From NCBI GenBank assembly GCA_002726395.1, contig PBTA01000045.1, forward strand, positions 19,190 through 26,861: DNA of 7,672 nucleotides, written 5' to 3'. Source of the DNA: Methanobacteriota archaeon. GTDB taxonomy: Archaea > Thermoplasmatota > Poseidoniia > Poseidoniales > Poseidoniaceae. Shown here one piece after another: positions 1 through 6,346 of this stretch. The notes under the pieces are model-generated. The model saw only the letters and a list, made by a program, of their open reading frames with translations, was not told where the DNA came from and did not search any database. The position numbers and the translations under genes are program-made. How positions within the stretch are numbered: position 1 is the stretch's first letter; each line of letters opens with the position of its first letter.

Positions 1-55
1 AACCGCTTTTGGTTATAATGTAGTGTTTATTTTCCCGTGTGACAGTAAACACCGC

Positions 56-63
56 TTTATATC
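56..63 (+). promoter_or_regulatory. TATA-box-like promoter element for the Nudix-photolyase operon
   Basis: TTTATATC closely resembles the archaeal TATA consensus. Its centre (about 59.5) is about 26 bp upstream of the ATG at 86, the usual distance from TATA box to transcription start in archaea. The mRNA would then begin at or next to the start codon, and no Shine-Dalgarno motif is seen just before it. The 8-mer ACCGCTTT immediately before and overlapping this element (51-58) also occurs at 2-9, ahead of another TATA-like stretch, GGTTATAATG (11-20). A second upstream start is therefore possible. This is inference from position and composition only. Confidence 0.5.
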
Positions 64-85
64 GTTAGAGTATGGTTTGTTCTCC

Positions 86-565
86 ATGGCTAGTGTGAGA
101 TGTGATTTGGGCGTCGCTGCAGTCATAGTCAAAGACAACACAGTACTTCTTGTCAAAGAGGCTGCTGGAAGGTATTCTGGCCATTGGGGCTTACCCAAAG
201 GCTACGTAGACGACGGAGAACTCCCCCGAGATGCTGCACTACGGGAGTTGCGGGAAGAATGTGCCGTCGAAGGATCGGTCACAGGCATCTACGCTATTCG
301 TGAAAACTTAACCGACATTGGTCCAGCAGTATTCATCGCCTACAGCGTAGAATTAGCACAGGGTCAAACACCTGTCGCATCCAGCGAGATAGCAGAAACC
401 AAATTCATCAATGCCGAAGACTTCGACGACCTAAATTGGGTCAGCACTGCGATGAAGTCTATTGCAAAAAATGCGCTAGCCCAAACTCCGTTTTCAACGC
501 TTGATTACTCAGACCAGCGCGGATACCCATACTTGCTACATCAAAACGGAGGCGTGAAACAATGA
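86..565 (+). CDS. Nudix hydrolase, first gene of the photolyase operon
   Basis: This is a 159-residue Nudix-fold pyrophosphohydrolase, which would cleave a nucleoside diphosphate linked to another group in the cytoplasm. Counted from the ATG at 86, the approach strand WGLPKG spans residues 34-39. The Nudix box follows: G39, E45, then RELREECAV at 53-61, with catalytic metal ligands E54, E57 and E58. One box position departs from the consensus GX5EX7REUXEEXGU: the final Gly is Ala60. The frame is open back to a GTG at 23, but the ATG at 86 is preferred because it directly precedes the first conserved strand and lies about 26 bp after a TATA-like element, as in a leaderless archaeal mRNA. The stop overlaps the photolyase start (ATGA), implying co-transcription. 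The substrate is not readable; oxidised or damaged nucleotides, ADP-ribose and dinucleoside polyphosphates are options. The family call is firm and the start moderately so. Confidence 0.9.
   Translation: MASVRCDLGVAAVIVKDNTVLLVKEAAGRYSGHWGLPKGYVDDGELPRDAALRELREECAVEGSVTGIYAIRENLTDIGPAVFIAYSVELAQGQTPVASSEIAETKFINAEDFDDLNWVSTAMKSIAKNALAQTPFSTLDYSDQRGYPYLLHQNGGVKQ
548..552 (+). promoter_or_regulatory. Shine-Dalgarno site for the photolyase
   Basis: GGAGG lies nine bases before the ATG at 562, inside the last codons of the Nudix gene. It supports translation of the photolyase from a polycistronic mRNA and fixes its start at the ATGA overlap. Confidence 0.65.
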
Positions 566-2061
566 GCGATTTCCAATCAGACAGAATTAGGTCAGCCAAT
601 GACAAACCAATAAATGAAAATGGTGAATACATTATTTACTGGATGATTGCCAGTCGGCGGTTCAACTACAACTCGTCGCTAGAATTCGCCGCTAAGTTGG
701 CAATAGAACACGAAGTTCCTCTGTTGGTAATTGAGGAAATATCAACTAGCCACAGATTTGCTAACGATCGAATTGCAACTTTCATGATTCAAGGGATGGT
801 TGAGAATGTATCGGTGTTCAAAGACAATAACATCCGCTACATTCCGTGGGTTGAAACACCGTTGAGCGGCCCAATTGGTCTGTTAAAGGAAATTTCCAAA
901 AGAGCCAAGATAGTAGTTAGCGACGACTTCCCCACCTATTATCCAAGCAGGGCTATTAACGCCGCAAGCAAATCAATTCCGGTAAAGATGTATGCTGGTG
1001 ACTCAAACGGAGTTATTCCAATGTCATGGACTGAAAGCGCCCACACAACTGCCCATGGTTTTAGACGGTGGATACACGCAAATTTCAGTCGCTGCCCAGA
1101 AACCTGGCCTAAACAAAATCCAATCCCAAAGGGAGCCGATCTAATGATGGGTGACAAGTTGTTTAAATCGGTGATGAAGGACTGTTCTGTTAAACTCCCA
1201 CCATTTGAATGGTTATGGAGATGTTCTGAAGGTGGCTCGGTAGGTAAAAAAGCACTATCTGCGATAGATATTGACCACTCTGTAGGGCCAGTAAGAATGG
1301 CACAAGGCGGCAGGAATACTGCAATGAGAAAATTAGCGCATTTCTTGACCGACCGACTAGAGAGATATCACTCAGACAGGAACAATGTGGAAAACCCGGC
1401 TGTTAGCGGGTTATCGCCTTGGTTGCATTTTGGCCATGTCTCCTCTATTGAAATCGTGGAACGCATACTCAACCAAAATGATTGGTCGCCAGATAACATC
1501 GACCCATCAAGAAAGGGCTCAAGAGAAGGCTGGTGGGGATTATCTGCCGGTGTAGAAAGTTTCCTTGACCAAATAATAACATGGCGAGAACTTGGCTTCA
1601 ACAATGCCTATCACAACAGAAATCACAATAAATTCGAATCAATACCAGAATGGGCAAAAAAGACACTTGCTGAGCACTCCGATGATGAACGTGTACTATA
1701 TACATATGACCAAATTGAAAACGCAGAAACCCACGATGAAATATGGAATGCTGCTCAAATTCAATTAACTCAAACTGGTATCATCCACAACTATCTGAGA
1801 ATGTTATGGGGTAAGCGAATTCTTGAATGGGCATCAACTCCAGAGCAAGCTGCCAATTGGATGATTGAACTCAACGATAAATATGCGCTGGACGGCAGAG
1901 ATCCCAATTCTTACACAGGAATATTTTGGGTTCTTGGCAGACATGATAGAGCATGGGGCCCCGAAAGAGCCATATTTGGTAAGATAAGATACATGTCATC
2001 CGAGAGAACTCGTAAAAAAATGAATCTGAAACCATACCTCCAACAATACAGGAGCAGATGA
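562..2061 (+). CDS. Class II-type deoxyribodipyrimidine photolyase (CPD photolyase)
   Basis: This 499-residue flavoprotein should use blue or near-UV light to split cyclobutane pyrimidine dimers. The N-terminal Rossmann-like antenna domain begins with YIIYWMIASRR at 23-33. The C-terminal FAD domain carries LSPWLHFGHVS (284-294), FLDQIITWRELGFNN (334-348), THDEIWNAAQ (390-399), and LNDKYALDGRDPN (437-449), followed by YTGIFW, GRHDRAWG and IFGKIRYMS. The last block is characteristic of class II enzymes. Trp395, Trp416 and Trp423 match the spacing (21 and 7) of the class II electron-transfer triad known from the Methanosarcina mazei enzyme, so photoreduction looks intact. The N-terminal half, with RRFNYNSSLEF, differs from the usual class II RDQRVxDNWAL pattern and resembles, from memory, a bacterial class II-like subgroup, so transfer from bacteria is possible. 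A ten- to twenty-residue polar N-terminal tail precedes the fold. CPD repair is the best call; a photoreceptor role cannot be excluded. Confidence 0.93.
   Translation: MSDFQSDRIRSANDKPINENGEYIIYWMIASRRFNYNSSLEFAAKLAIEHEVPLLVIEEISTSHRFANDRIATFMIQGMVENVSVFKDNNIRYIPWVETPLSGPIGLLKEISKRAKIVVSDDFPTYYPSRAINAASKSIPVKMYAGDSNGVIPMSWTESAHTTAHGFRRWIHANFSRCPETWPKQNPIPKGADLMMGDKLFKSVMKDCSVKLPPFEWLWRCSEGGSVGKKALSAIDIDHSVGPVRMAQGGRNTAMRKLAHFLTDRLERYHSDRNNVENPAVSGLSPWLHFGHVSSIEIVERILNQNDWSPDNIDPSRKGSREGWWGLSAGVESFLDQIITWRELGFNNAYHNRNHNKFESIPEWAKKTLAEHSDDERVLYTYDQIENAETHDEIWNAAQIQLTQTGIIHNYLRMLWGKRILEWASTPEQAANWMIELNDKYALDGRDPNSYTGIFWVLGRHDRAWGPERAIFGKIRYMSSERTRKKMNLKPYLQQYRSR
2050..2054 (+). promoter_or_regulatory. 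Shine-Dalgarno site for the SRPBCC-epimerase gene
   Basis: AGGAG lies eight bases before the ATG at 2063, within the last codons of the photolyase. The photolyase stop (TGA, 2059-2061) is one base from this start, so ribosome re-initiation or coupled translation is likely. Confidence 0.65.
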
Positions 2062-2062
2062 A

Positions 2063-3445
2063 ATGAGTATCGTCTTCGAACATAAAACAGAAGTTGAAAA
2101 TACCATTGAAGAAGCATTCGCATGGCACGAGAGAAAAGGGGCGTTTAGACGTCTTATGCCACCATGGGAACTCGCTGAAGAAGTGCGAGCAGACGACAAT
2201 CTAGAGGAAGGCTCGCAACGAATCTTCAGATTCCCAATGGGTCCGATAAAGATGAGTTGGGTTGCTCAGCACACAGGATACAATCCGCCACATTCTTTTG
2301 AAGATAAAATGCTCAAAGGACCTTTCAAGTCTTGGCACCATACCCATAAATTTGAGACTGTTGGGGAAAATAATGCTTTGATTCATGACAAAGTACACTA
2401 CAAATTACCAATGGGTTTCCTTGGTAATCTCGTCGCTGGTAGAATGATAAAAAAACGTCTTCATAGAATGTTTACTGCCAGAGAAATTAGACTAGAAAGA
2501 GATTTGAAACGCCATGCAGACTTTGCTGATAAGCCTCGCAAAAAAATCCTGGTTGCCGGATCATCTGGTTTAATTGGTCGCCAATTAGTTGCCTTTTTGG
2601 ATACTGGGGGTCATGATGTATGGCGACTAGTAAGAAGAAAAGCCAAGAAAGATGAAAAGGAACTAGTTTGGAAACCAGAAGTCGGGATAATTAATCATGA
2701 TGTTTTGGAAGGCTTCGATGCAATAATCCACTTGGGTGGTGCAGGAATTGGCGACAAACGATGGTCAAAGAAGCGAATGAAATTAATTGAAGAAAGCAGA
2801 ACAAAGAGTACTGCATTGTTAGCAAATGCGATCACCCAACTAACCAAAAAACCTGAAGCATTCATAGTTGCCAGCGCAGTTGGTTGGTACGGTGAGCGTG
2901 GCGATGAAGAATTAGATGAAACCTCCAGCCCAGGTGAAGGTTTCTTACCTAACACTTGTGCTAGATGGGAAAAATCTTGCCAAGCCGCTAGAGATGTTGG
3001 AGTACGGACAATCAATTTGCGAACTGGCATTGTCTTGGATGCTACTGGAGGCGCATTAGGAAAAATGTTGTTACCGGCAAAACTCGGTGCAGGAGGGCCA
3101 ATTGGCCGGGGCAAACAATGGTACAGTTGGGTCTCAATGGACGACCAAATATACTCAATCCACCATCTGTTAATGAAAGGTGATTGCGAAGGTGCCTTCA
3201 ACATTGGTTCACCAAACCCTGTGCAACAAAAGACATTTGCCAAGACACTGGGCAAGGTGTTACGACGCCCGGCATTTATGCCAACTCCTCCGCTAGGAAT
3301 ATGGTTCCTATTTGGCAAAATGGGTGTTGCTTTGACTACTGAGAGCACTAAGGTCGTGCCAAAGAAATTAATCTCATCTGGTTACAAGTTTGAGCATGAG
3401 AACCTAGAGGACGCCCTCAGAGACAGCCTGGGTTTGTGGAAGTAA
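2063..3445 (+). CDS. SRPBCC domain fused to TIGR01777-type NAD(P)-dependent epimerase (SDR39U1/YfcH-like)
   Basis: This is a 460-residue two-domain protein. Residues 1 to about 150 form an SRPBCC (START-like) domain, a fold that usually holds a hydrophobic ligand; it ends in a basic helix rich in Arg and Lys (129-150). A short linker leads to an extended-SDR Rossmann domain whose dinucleotide motif is GSSGLIG (166-172). Family signatures follow: HLGGAGIGDKRW (223-234), SRTKST (245-250), SAVGWYGERGDEELDE (271-286), FLPNTCARWE (294-303), RTGIVLD (320-326) and GGPIGRGKQWYSWV..DD (344-361). A DUF1731-like tail (about 405-455) closes it. The Tyr of the WYG motif (276) occupies the usual active-site region. 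The reaction and substrate of this family are unknown, although E. coli YfcH and human SDR39U1 belong to it. It is the third gene of a tight operon with the photolyase, pointing to a role in light or oxidative stress. The domain calls are firm; the function is open. Confidence 0.9.
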   Translation: MSIVFEHKTEVENTIEEAFAWHERKGAFRRLMPPWELAEEVRADDNLEEGSQRIFRFPMGPIKMSWVAQHTGYNPPHSFEDKMLKGPFKSWHHTHKFETVGENNALIHDKVHYKLPMGFLGNLVAGRMIKKRLHRMFTAREIRLERDLKRHADFADKPRKKILVAGSSGLIGRQLVAFLDTGGHDVWRLVRRKAKKDEKELVWKPEVGIINHDVLEGFDAIIHLGGAGIGDKRWSKKRMKLIEESRTKSTALLANAITQLTKKPEAFIVASAVGWYGERGDEELDETSSPGEGFLPNTCARWEKSCQAARDVGVRTINLRTGIVLDATGGALGKMLLPAKLGAGGPIGRGKQWYSWVSMDDQIYSIHHLLMKGDCEGAFNIGSPNPVQQKTFAKTLGKVLRRPAFMPTPPLGIWFLFGKMGVALTTESTKVVPKKLISSGYKFEHENLEDALRDSLGLWK

Positions 3446-3459
3446 TTTTTTCAATTACT
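3441..3459. terminator. AT-rich inverted repeat between convergent operons, possible bidirectional terminator
   Basis: Arms AGTAATT (3441-3447) and AATTACT (3453-3459) are a perfect 7-bp inverted repeat around the 5-base loop TTTTC. The arms hold the stop codon of each convergent gene: TAA at 3443-3445 on the + strand and TAA at 3457-3455 on the - strand. On the + strand the repeat includes a run of six T (3446-3451), which by itself can terminate archaeal transcription. The stem is weak because it is AT-rich, and the - strand has no T run after its stop. A second imperfect palindrome, ACTGGAATTTCAGT, overlaps it at 3457-3470. Confidence 0.4.
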
Positions 3460-4465
3460 GGAATTTCAGTCTCGGCTTTCTAATAATACCTAGTGCAAAT
3501 TGAATCTTACGATAGAAACTCATTGTTAGTCTTCGAGTAAACACATCACCATTTCTTTTCATTGCCTCTTCAAGAATAGCGTCATACGCAGCACACATTA
3601 CCGATGGTGAGTATTTGGCATCTTTGTCAAGTAATGATAACAACCCAATGGCATTTTTTCGATGTGCCATAACGTGGTCGAGATAATGGCGCATAAATTC
3701 TTGCCAAGCTTTTGAAGTTGGCAGATGTTGTGAAGTTAGGTCTTCATTAGATAAACCAAACTTCGCAAGTTCTTCACTTGGCAGATAAATACGACTTCTG
3801 TTGAGGTCTTCTTGAATGTCTCGCAGTACGTTTACCATTTGTAGATAGATACCCATCTCAACCGCATGTCGCCTAGCATTTGGATCGTTGTAGCCGTATA
3901 TTTCTACCAAGCACAGCCCAACTGTTGATGCTGCACGGTAACAGTATTGGCGTAAATCTTCGAACCTTTCGTATTTGGCTGCATACAAATCATCTTCCAT
4001 GCCGGAAATCAATTCCCTCAAGTGGTCTAACTCTATTGGAAATTTTTTGACAACATCAGCAAGTGCTATGAAAATGGGTTCGTCAACCGGTTCGTTATTT
4101 TCAATTGAATTTAAGTTAGTCCTAAACCATAGTAAAGCGGTTAGTTTTGATATGTGATCTGCATCCTCATTTAGCGGTTCTGACTGCTTGTCGGTTGATA
4201 ATTGAATACTACGGTCTTTGGCTTGAACAAACAGATAGGATAAATCTCGGTCTGGCAGCCAATCTCCATCGACTATATCGTCGACTCGACGGCAGAACGC
4301 ATAAAGTGCATTGACTGCCTGACGCTTGTGAGTTGGTAAATGCCTAAATGAACGGAAGAATGAACTTGATGCATTTCTAGCAATTGTTTCACAAGTAGAA
4401 TAAGCATGCTGTAACTTATCCGCTATGGTATCTTTTTCTTGTCCAAGTTGAAATATAGAAACCAT
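3455..4465 (-). CDS. crtB: Phytoene synthase-type head-to-head prenyl transferase (squalene/phytoene synthase family)
   Basis: This 336-residue soluble or membrane-associated all-helical enzyme should condense two prenyl diphosphates; phytoene from two geranylgeranyl diphosphates is the likely product. The family blocks are in order: ARNASSSFF (29-37), YAFCRRVDDIVD (55-66) with the first DxxxD at D62-D66, the substrate-flap region YCYRAASTVGLCL (174-186), and the second aspartate motif VLRDIQEDLNRSRIYLP (213-229) with D216 and D220. All catalytic aspartates are present and the length suits CrtB. Squalene synthase-like HpnC or HpnD enzymes share these motifs, so the product is not certain. The ATG is the only possible start: an in-frame stop lies a few codons upstream, and GGTGAT, matching the 3' end of 16S rRNA, sits three bases before it. 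The gene follows the aldehyde dehydrogenase by 93 bp and converges on the photolyase operon. Carotenoid for photoprotection, or retinal for a rhodopsin, is the inferred purpose. Confidence 0.88.
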   Translation of the reverse strand: MVSIFQLGQEKDTIADKLQHAYSTCETIARNASSSFFRSFRHLPTHKRQAVNALYAFCRRVDDIVDGDWLPDRDLSYLFVQAKDRSIQLSTDKQSEPLNEDADHISKLTALLWFRTNLNSIENNEPVDEPIFIALADVVKKFPIELDHLRELISGMEDDLYAAKYERFEDLRQYCYRAASTVGLCLVEIYGYNDPNARRHAVEMGIYLQMVNVLRDIQEDLNRSRIYLPSEELAKFGLSNEDLTSQHLPTSKAWQEFMRHYLDHVMAHRKNAIGLLSLLDKDAKYSPSVMCAAYDAILEEAMKRNGDVFTRRLTMSFYRKIQFALGIIRKPRLKFQ

Positions 4466-4468
4466 CTT

Positions 4469-4474
4469 ATCACC
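4469..4474 (-). promoter_or_regulatory. Shine-Dalgarno site (GGTGAT) for the phytoene synthase
   Basis: On the - strand GGTGAT stands three bases before the ATG. It pairs with the 5' part of the anti-SD sequence (the GGTGAT of AGGAGGTGATC), so the short spacing is equivalent to a normal GGAGG distance. It supports the chosen start. No convincing TATA box is seen in the 93 bp upstream of the gene, which favours co-transcription with the aldehyde dehydrogenase. Confidence 0.5.
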
Positions 4475-4558
4475 AGCGAAACCAAACTACCTACAAACCT
4501 GTTCATTGTTGTTGCTATTTCAACACTAGTATTCTACCCAACTAAAATGTGTGACAAA

Positions 4559-6187
4559 TCACGCGAGTTGTGCCCAATCTACTTCGGCTTCCACAGCCTC
4601 AATTTCATCGACATCCATTTGGGCAAGTTGTAATTTTCCAGACAATTCATCATTTACTGCATGCCAGTAGGAATATGCTTCTATAACCCAAATACCAGAC
4701 TCTCTAGTACCGTTTCCAGAGCCTTTGACTCCACCAAATGGCAAGTGTGCCTCTGCCCCGGTGGTGGAATTATTAATTCCTGTCATTCCAGCCTTGATGC
4801 CAGTTTTATAGCGATATGCTTCAAGGCGATCATTCGTGTAAATTGCTGAGGACAGACCGTACGGGCTAGCATTAGCAAGGTGCAGGGCATGGTCAAAATC
4901 CTTGGCCTTGACTATTGTTACAGCAGGGCCAAATATCTCCTCATGGAAACATTTCATGTCTTCAGTTACATCAGCGAAAACGTGTGGCCACATGAACACA
5001 CCATCGCCTGCATTGCCCATGAAATTTTCTGGCTGATTGTCAGTAGTTATCTCTCCTCGACCCCAAAGTTGGGTTGCTCCAGAAGACTTGGCCATATCAA
5101 GGCCAATCATGAAATCCTTAGCGTACTTTTCAGACAGCATTGGACCGTATAGAACATCTTTGTGAACCGATGAATCGCCAATACGGGTAGACTTGACTTT
5201 TGCCATAAATTTCTCCATAAACTCTTCATAAATTCCTTCGTGGACTATGAGATTGCCAAGGCTTGTGCATCGTTGTCCAGCAGTTCCAAAAGCACCCCAA
5301 TAAGCACCTGCAACCGCATTATCTAGATCTGCCGATGGCATAACAACCAATGGGTTCTTGCCACCTAATTCTAGAGAGCAAGAAACTAAATTGCGACCGC
5401 AGACTTCACCGATCATTTTTCCAACCTCAGTTGAACCTGTGAAAGAGATTTTATTGACTAGTCCTTCATCGACTGCATCTACTAAATATTGGCCAGCGCC
5501 GCTACCTTTCCCGTGAACAAGGTTAATTACGCCGTTTGGCAAACCTGCTTGATGCATAATTCGAGCCAGAGCAAAGGAAAGCAGAGGAGCGTCTTGTGGG
5601 CTTTTCCACACACAGGTATTACCACACATGATGGCGGGAATCATCTTCCAAAATGGGACTGCGGAAGGAAAGTTACAGGCATTGATTATGCCACAAACTC
5701 CAAGCGGACGACGATAGGTGAACAGTTCTTTATCTGGCAGTTCTGAGTTTACTGTTTGGCCATACAATCTTCGGCCTTCGGATTGGAAAAACAAGCATGT
5801 GTCAATCGCTTCTTGTATTTCGCCACCAGATTCCTTCAGCGTTTTACCAATCTCCCTTGTCTCAAGTGCTACAAGGTCGTCTTTGTATTCCATTAACAAA
5901 CGTCCCATATTACCAATTATTTGGCCTCGAGTAGGTGCTGGTGTAGCTGCCCAACCGGTAAATGCTGCACGGGCTGCAGCAAGAGCCGAGTGGACGTCCT
6001 CACGTGTTGAAAGTGGAAATTCGCCTAGGCAATCTTCTAGCAATGCTGGATTTTTTGACTCAAAGGTAACTTCATCGCTGGATGAAGTCAATTGACCATT
6101 GATGATGTTGTATCCTCTAACCGATGGTTTTCCATTCGGGTTTTCTCGGGCGATAAATTCCAATCCTGTTTCTAAAACATGAACCAT
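4559..6187 (-). CDS. NAD(P)+-dependent aldehyde dehydrogenase, substrate unknown
   Basis: This 542-residue cytosolic ALDH-superfamily enzyme would oxidise an aldehyde to the acid with NAD(P)+. The cofactor domain shows NACNFPSAVPFWK (169-181, oxyanion Asn172), WKSPQDAP (194-201), FTGSTEVGK (249-257) and ELGGK (273-277, general base Glu273). The catalytic thiol is Cys307 in GTAGQRCTS, and EEIFGP (416-421) and PFGGVKGSG (483-491) follow. All key residues are intact. The GQRCT context resembles ALDH7 and ALDH6-like groups rather than the GQxC(V/T) of common retinal or betaine aldehyde enzymes. WKSPQDAP replaces the usual KPSExTP, so the substrate cannot be assigned. The protein is longer than the usual 480-500 residues: it has an N-terminal extension of about 25 residues and an acidic tail (about 524-538). 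The ATG at 6187 is the only ATG start before an in-frame stop (6209-6211). No clear Shine-Dalgarno precedes it. The phytoene synthase gene lies downstream on the same strand. Confidence 0.93.
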   Translation of the reverse strand: MVHVLETGLEFIARENPNGKPSVRGYNIINGQLTSSSDEVTFESKNPALLEDCLGEFPLSTREDVHSALAAARAAFTGWAATPAPTRGQIIGNMGRLLMEYKDDLVALETREIGKTLKESGGEIQEAIDTCLFFQSEGRRLYGQTVNSELPDKELFTYRRPLGVCGIINACNFPSAVPFWKMIPAIMCGNTCVWKSPQDAPLLSFALARIMHQAGLPNGVINLVHGKGSGAGQYLVDAVDEGLVNKISFTGSTEVGKMIGEVCGRNLVSCSLELGGKNPLVVMPSADLDNAVAGAYWGAFGTAGQRCTSLGNLIVHEGIYEEFMEKFMAKVKSTRIGDSSVHKDVLYGPMLSEKYAKDFMIGLDMAKSSGATQLWGRGEITTDNQPENFMGNAGDGVFMWPHVFADVTEDMKCFHEEIFGPAVTIVKAKDFDHALHLANASPYGLSSAIYTNDRLEAYRYKTGIKAGMTGINNSTTGAEAHLPFGGVKGSGNGTRESGIWVIEAYSYWHAVNDELSGKLQLAQMDVDEIEAVEAEVDWAQLA

Positions 6188-6216
6188 GGTCAGCCGACCT
6201 AAGCCCGACTATTGAA

Positions 6217-6244
6217 GATAATGGTCATTATTGATAATTATTAA
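6217..6244. repeat. Cluster of short inverted and direct repeats, candidate operator
   Basis: ATAATG (6218-6223) and CATTAT (6226-6231) form a perfect 6-bp inverted repeat with a two-base spacer. Just beyond, TTGATAATTATTAA (6231-6244) is a near-palindrome with a perfect ATAATTAT core. GATAAT recurs at 6217 and 6233, and ATTATT at 6227 and 6237, the latter pair one helical turn apart. The cluster sits between the ATG of the aldehyde dehydrogenase and the shared TATA-like element, a suitable place for a repressor site. AT-rich DNA yields such repeats by chance, so this is tentative. Confidence 0.3.
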
Positions 6245-6334
6245 TTTGATATGTTTAAAAAGACCGAGTTAATACCAACAACTACCTCGAGTACAGGCCA
6301 TGAGTATAGAAACTATAACCACAGCCGGTGATTT

Positions 6335-6338
6335 GGAG
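6335..6338 (+). promoter_or_regulatory. Shine-Dalgarno site for the Cdc48-like ATPase
   Basis: GGAG lies eight bases before the ATG at 6347. A further anti-SD match, GGTGAT, is at 6327-6332. The reading frame has a stop (TGA, 6329-6331) just upstream, so the ATG at 6347 is the only plausible start. A Shine-Dalgarno implies a leadered mRNA, which favours the TATA element at 6254-6261 over the one at 6313-6318. Confidence 0.55.
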
Positions 6339-6346
6339 CGATTATT

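Larger units (their letters stand above)
6188..6346. promoter_or_regulatory. Divergent AT-rich promoter region between the aldehyde dehydrogenase and the Cdc48-like gene
   Basis: This 159-bp gap separates two divergently transcribed genes and must hold both promoters. TTTAAAAA (6254-6261) is a good TATA-like element on the + strand, and its complement reads TTTTTAAA on the - strand, so either gene could use it. CTATAA (6313-6318) is a second + strand candidate, about 26 bp before 6342, which would give a nearly leaderless Cdc48 mRNA. The section from 6211 to 6260 is strongly AT-rich and contains the short repeats listed separately. No open reading frame of note lies here. Which TATA element is used cannot be decided from sequence. 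Confidence 0.55.

Noticed and set aside
2..58. The direct repeat ACCGCTTT at 2-9 and 51-58.
   Set aside because: Eight bases repeated once can arise by chance. It may reflect duplicated promoter elements, but the left edge of the window prevents a fair test.
23..85. A 21-codon upstream extension of the Nudix gene starting at a GTG.
   Set aside because: The extension shows no Nudix-family sequence and would place the TATA-like element at 56-63 inside the gene. The ATG at 86 fits both promoter spacing and the fold.
2695..3348. A 217-codon open frame on the - strand.
   Set aside because: It lies wholly inside the SRPBCC-epimerase gene, whose conserved motifs account for this stretch. The - strand translation shows no recognisable domain.
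4423..4506. A 27-codon frame on the - strand (MNRFVGSLVSLVIRWF, then a Lys-rich end) overlapping the start of the phytoene synthase gene.
   Set aside because: It looks like a tiny hydrophobic peptide and could in principle act as a leader, but no Shine-Dalgarno precedes it and it overlaps crtB by 43 bases in another frame. Conservation would be needed to take it seriously.
5718..6095. A 125-codon open frame on the + strand.
   Set aside because: It is antisense to the N-terminal third of the aldehyde dehydrogenase, which is well conserved there.
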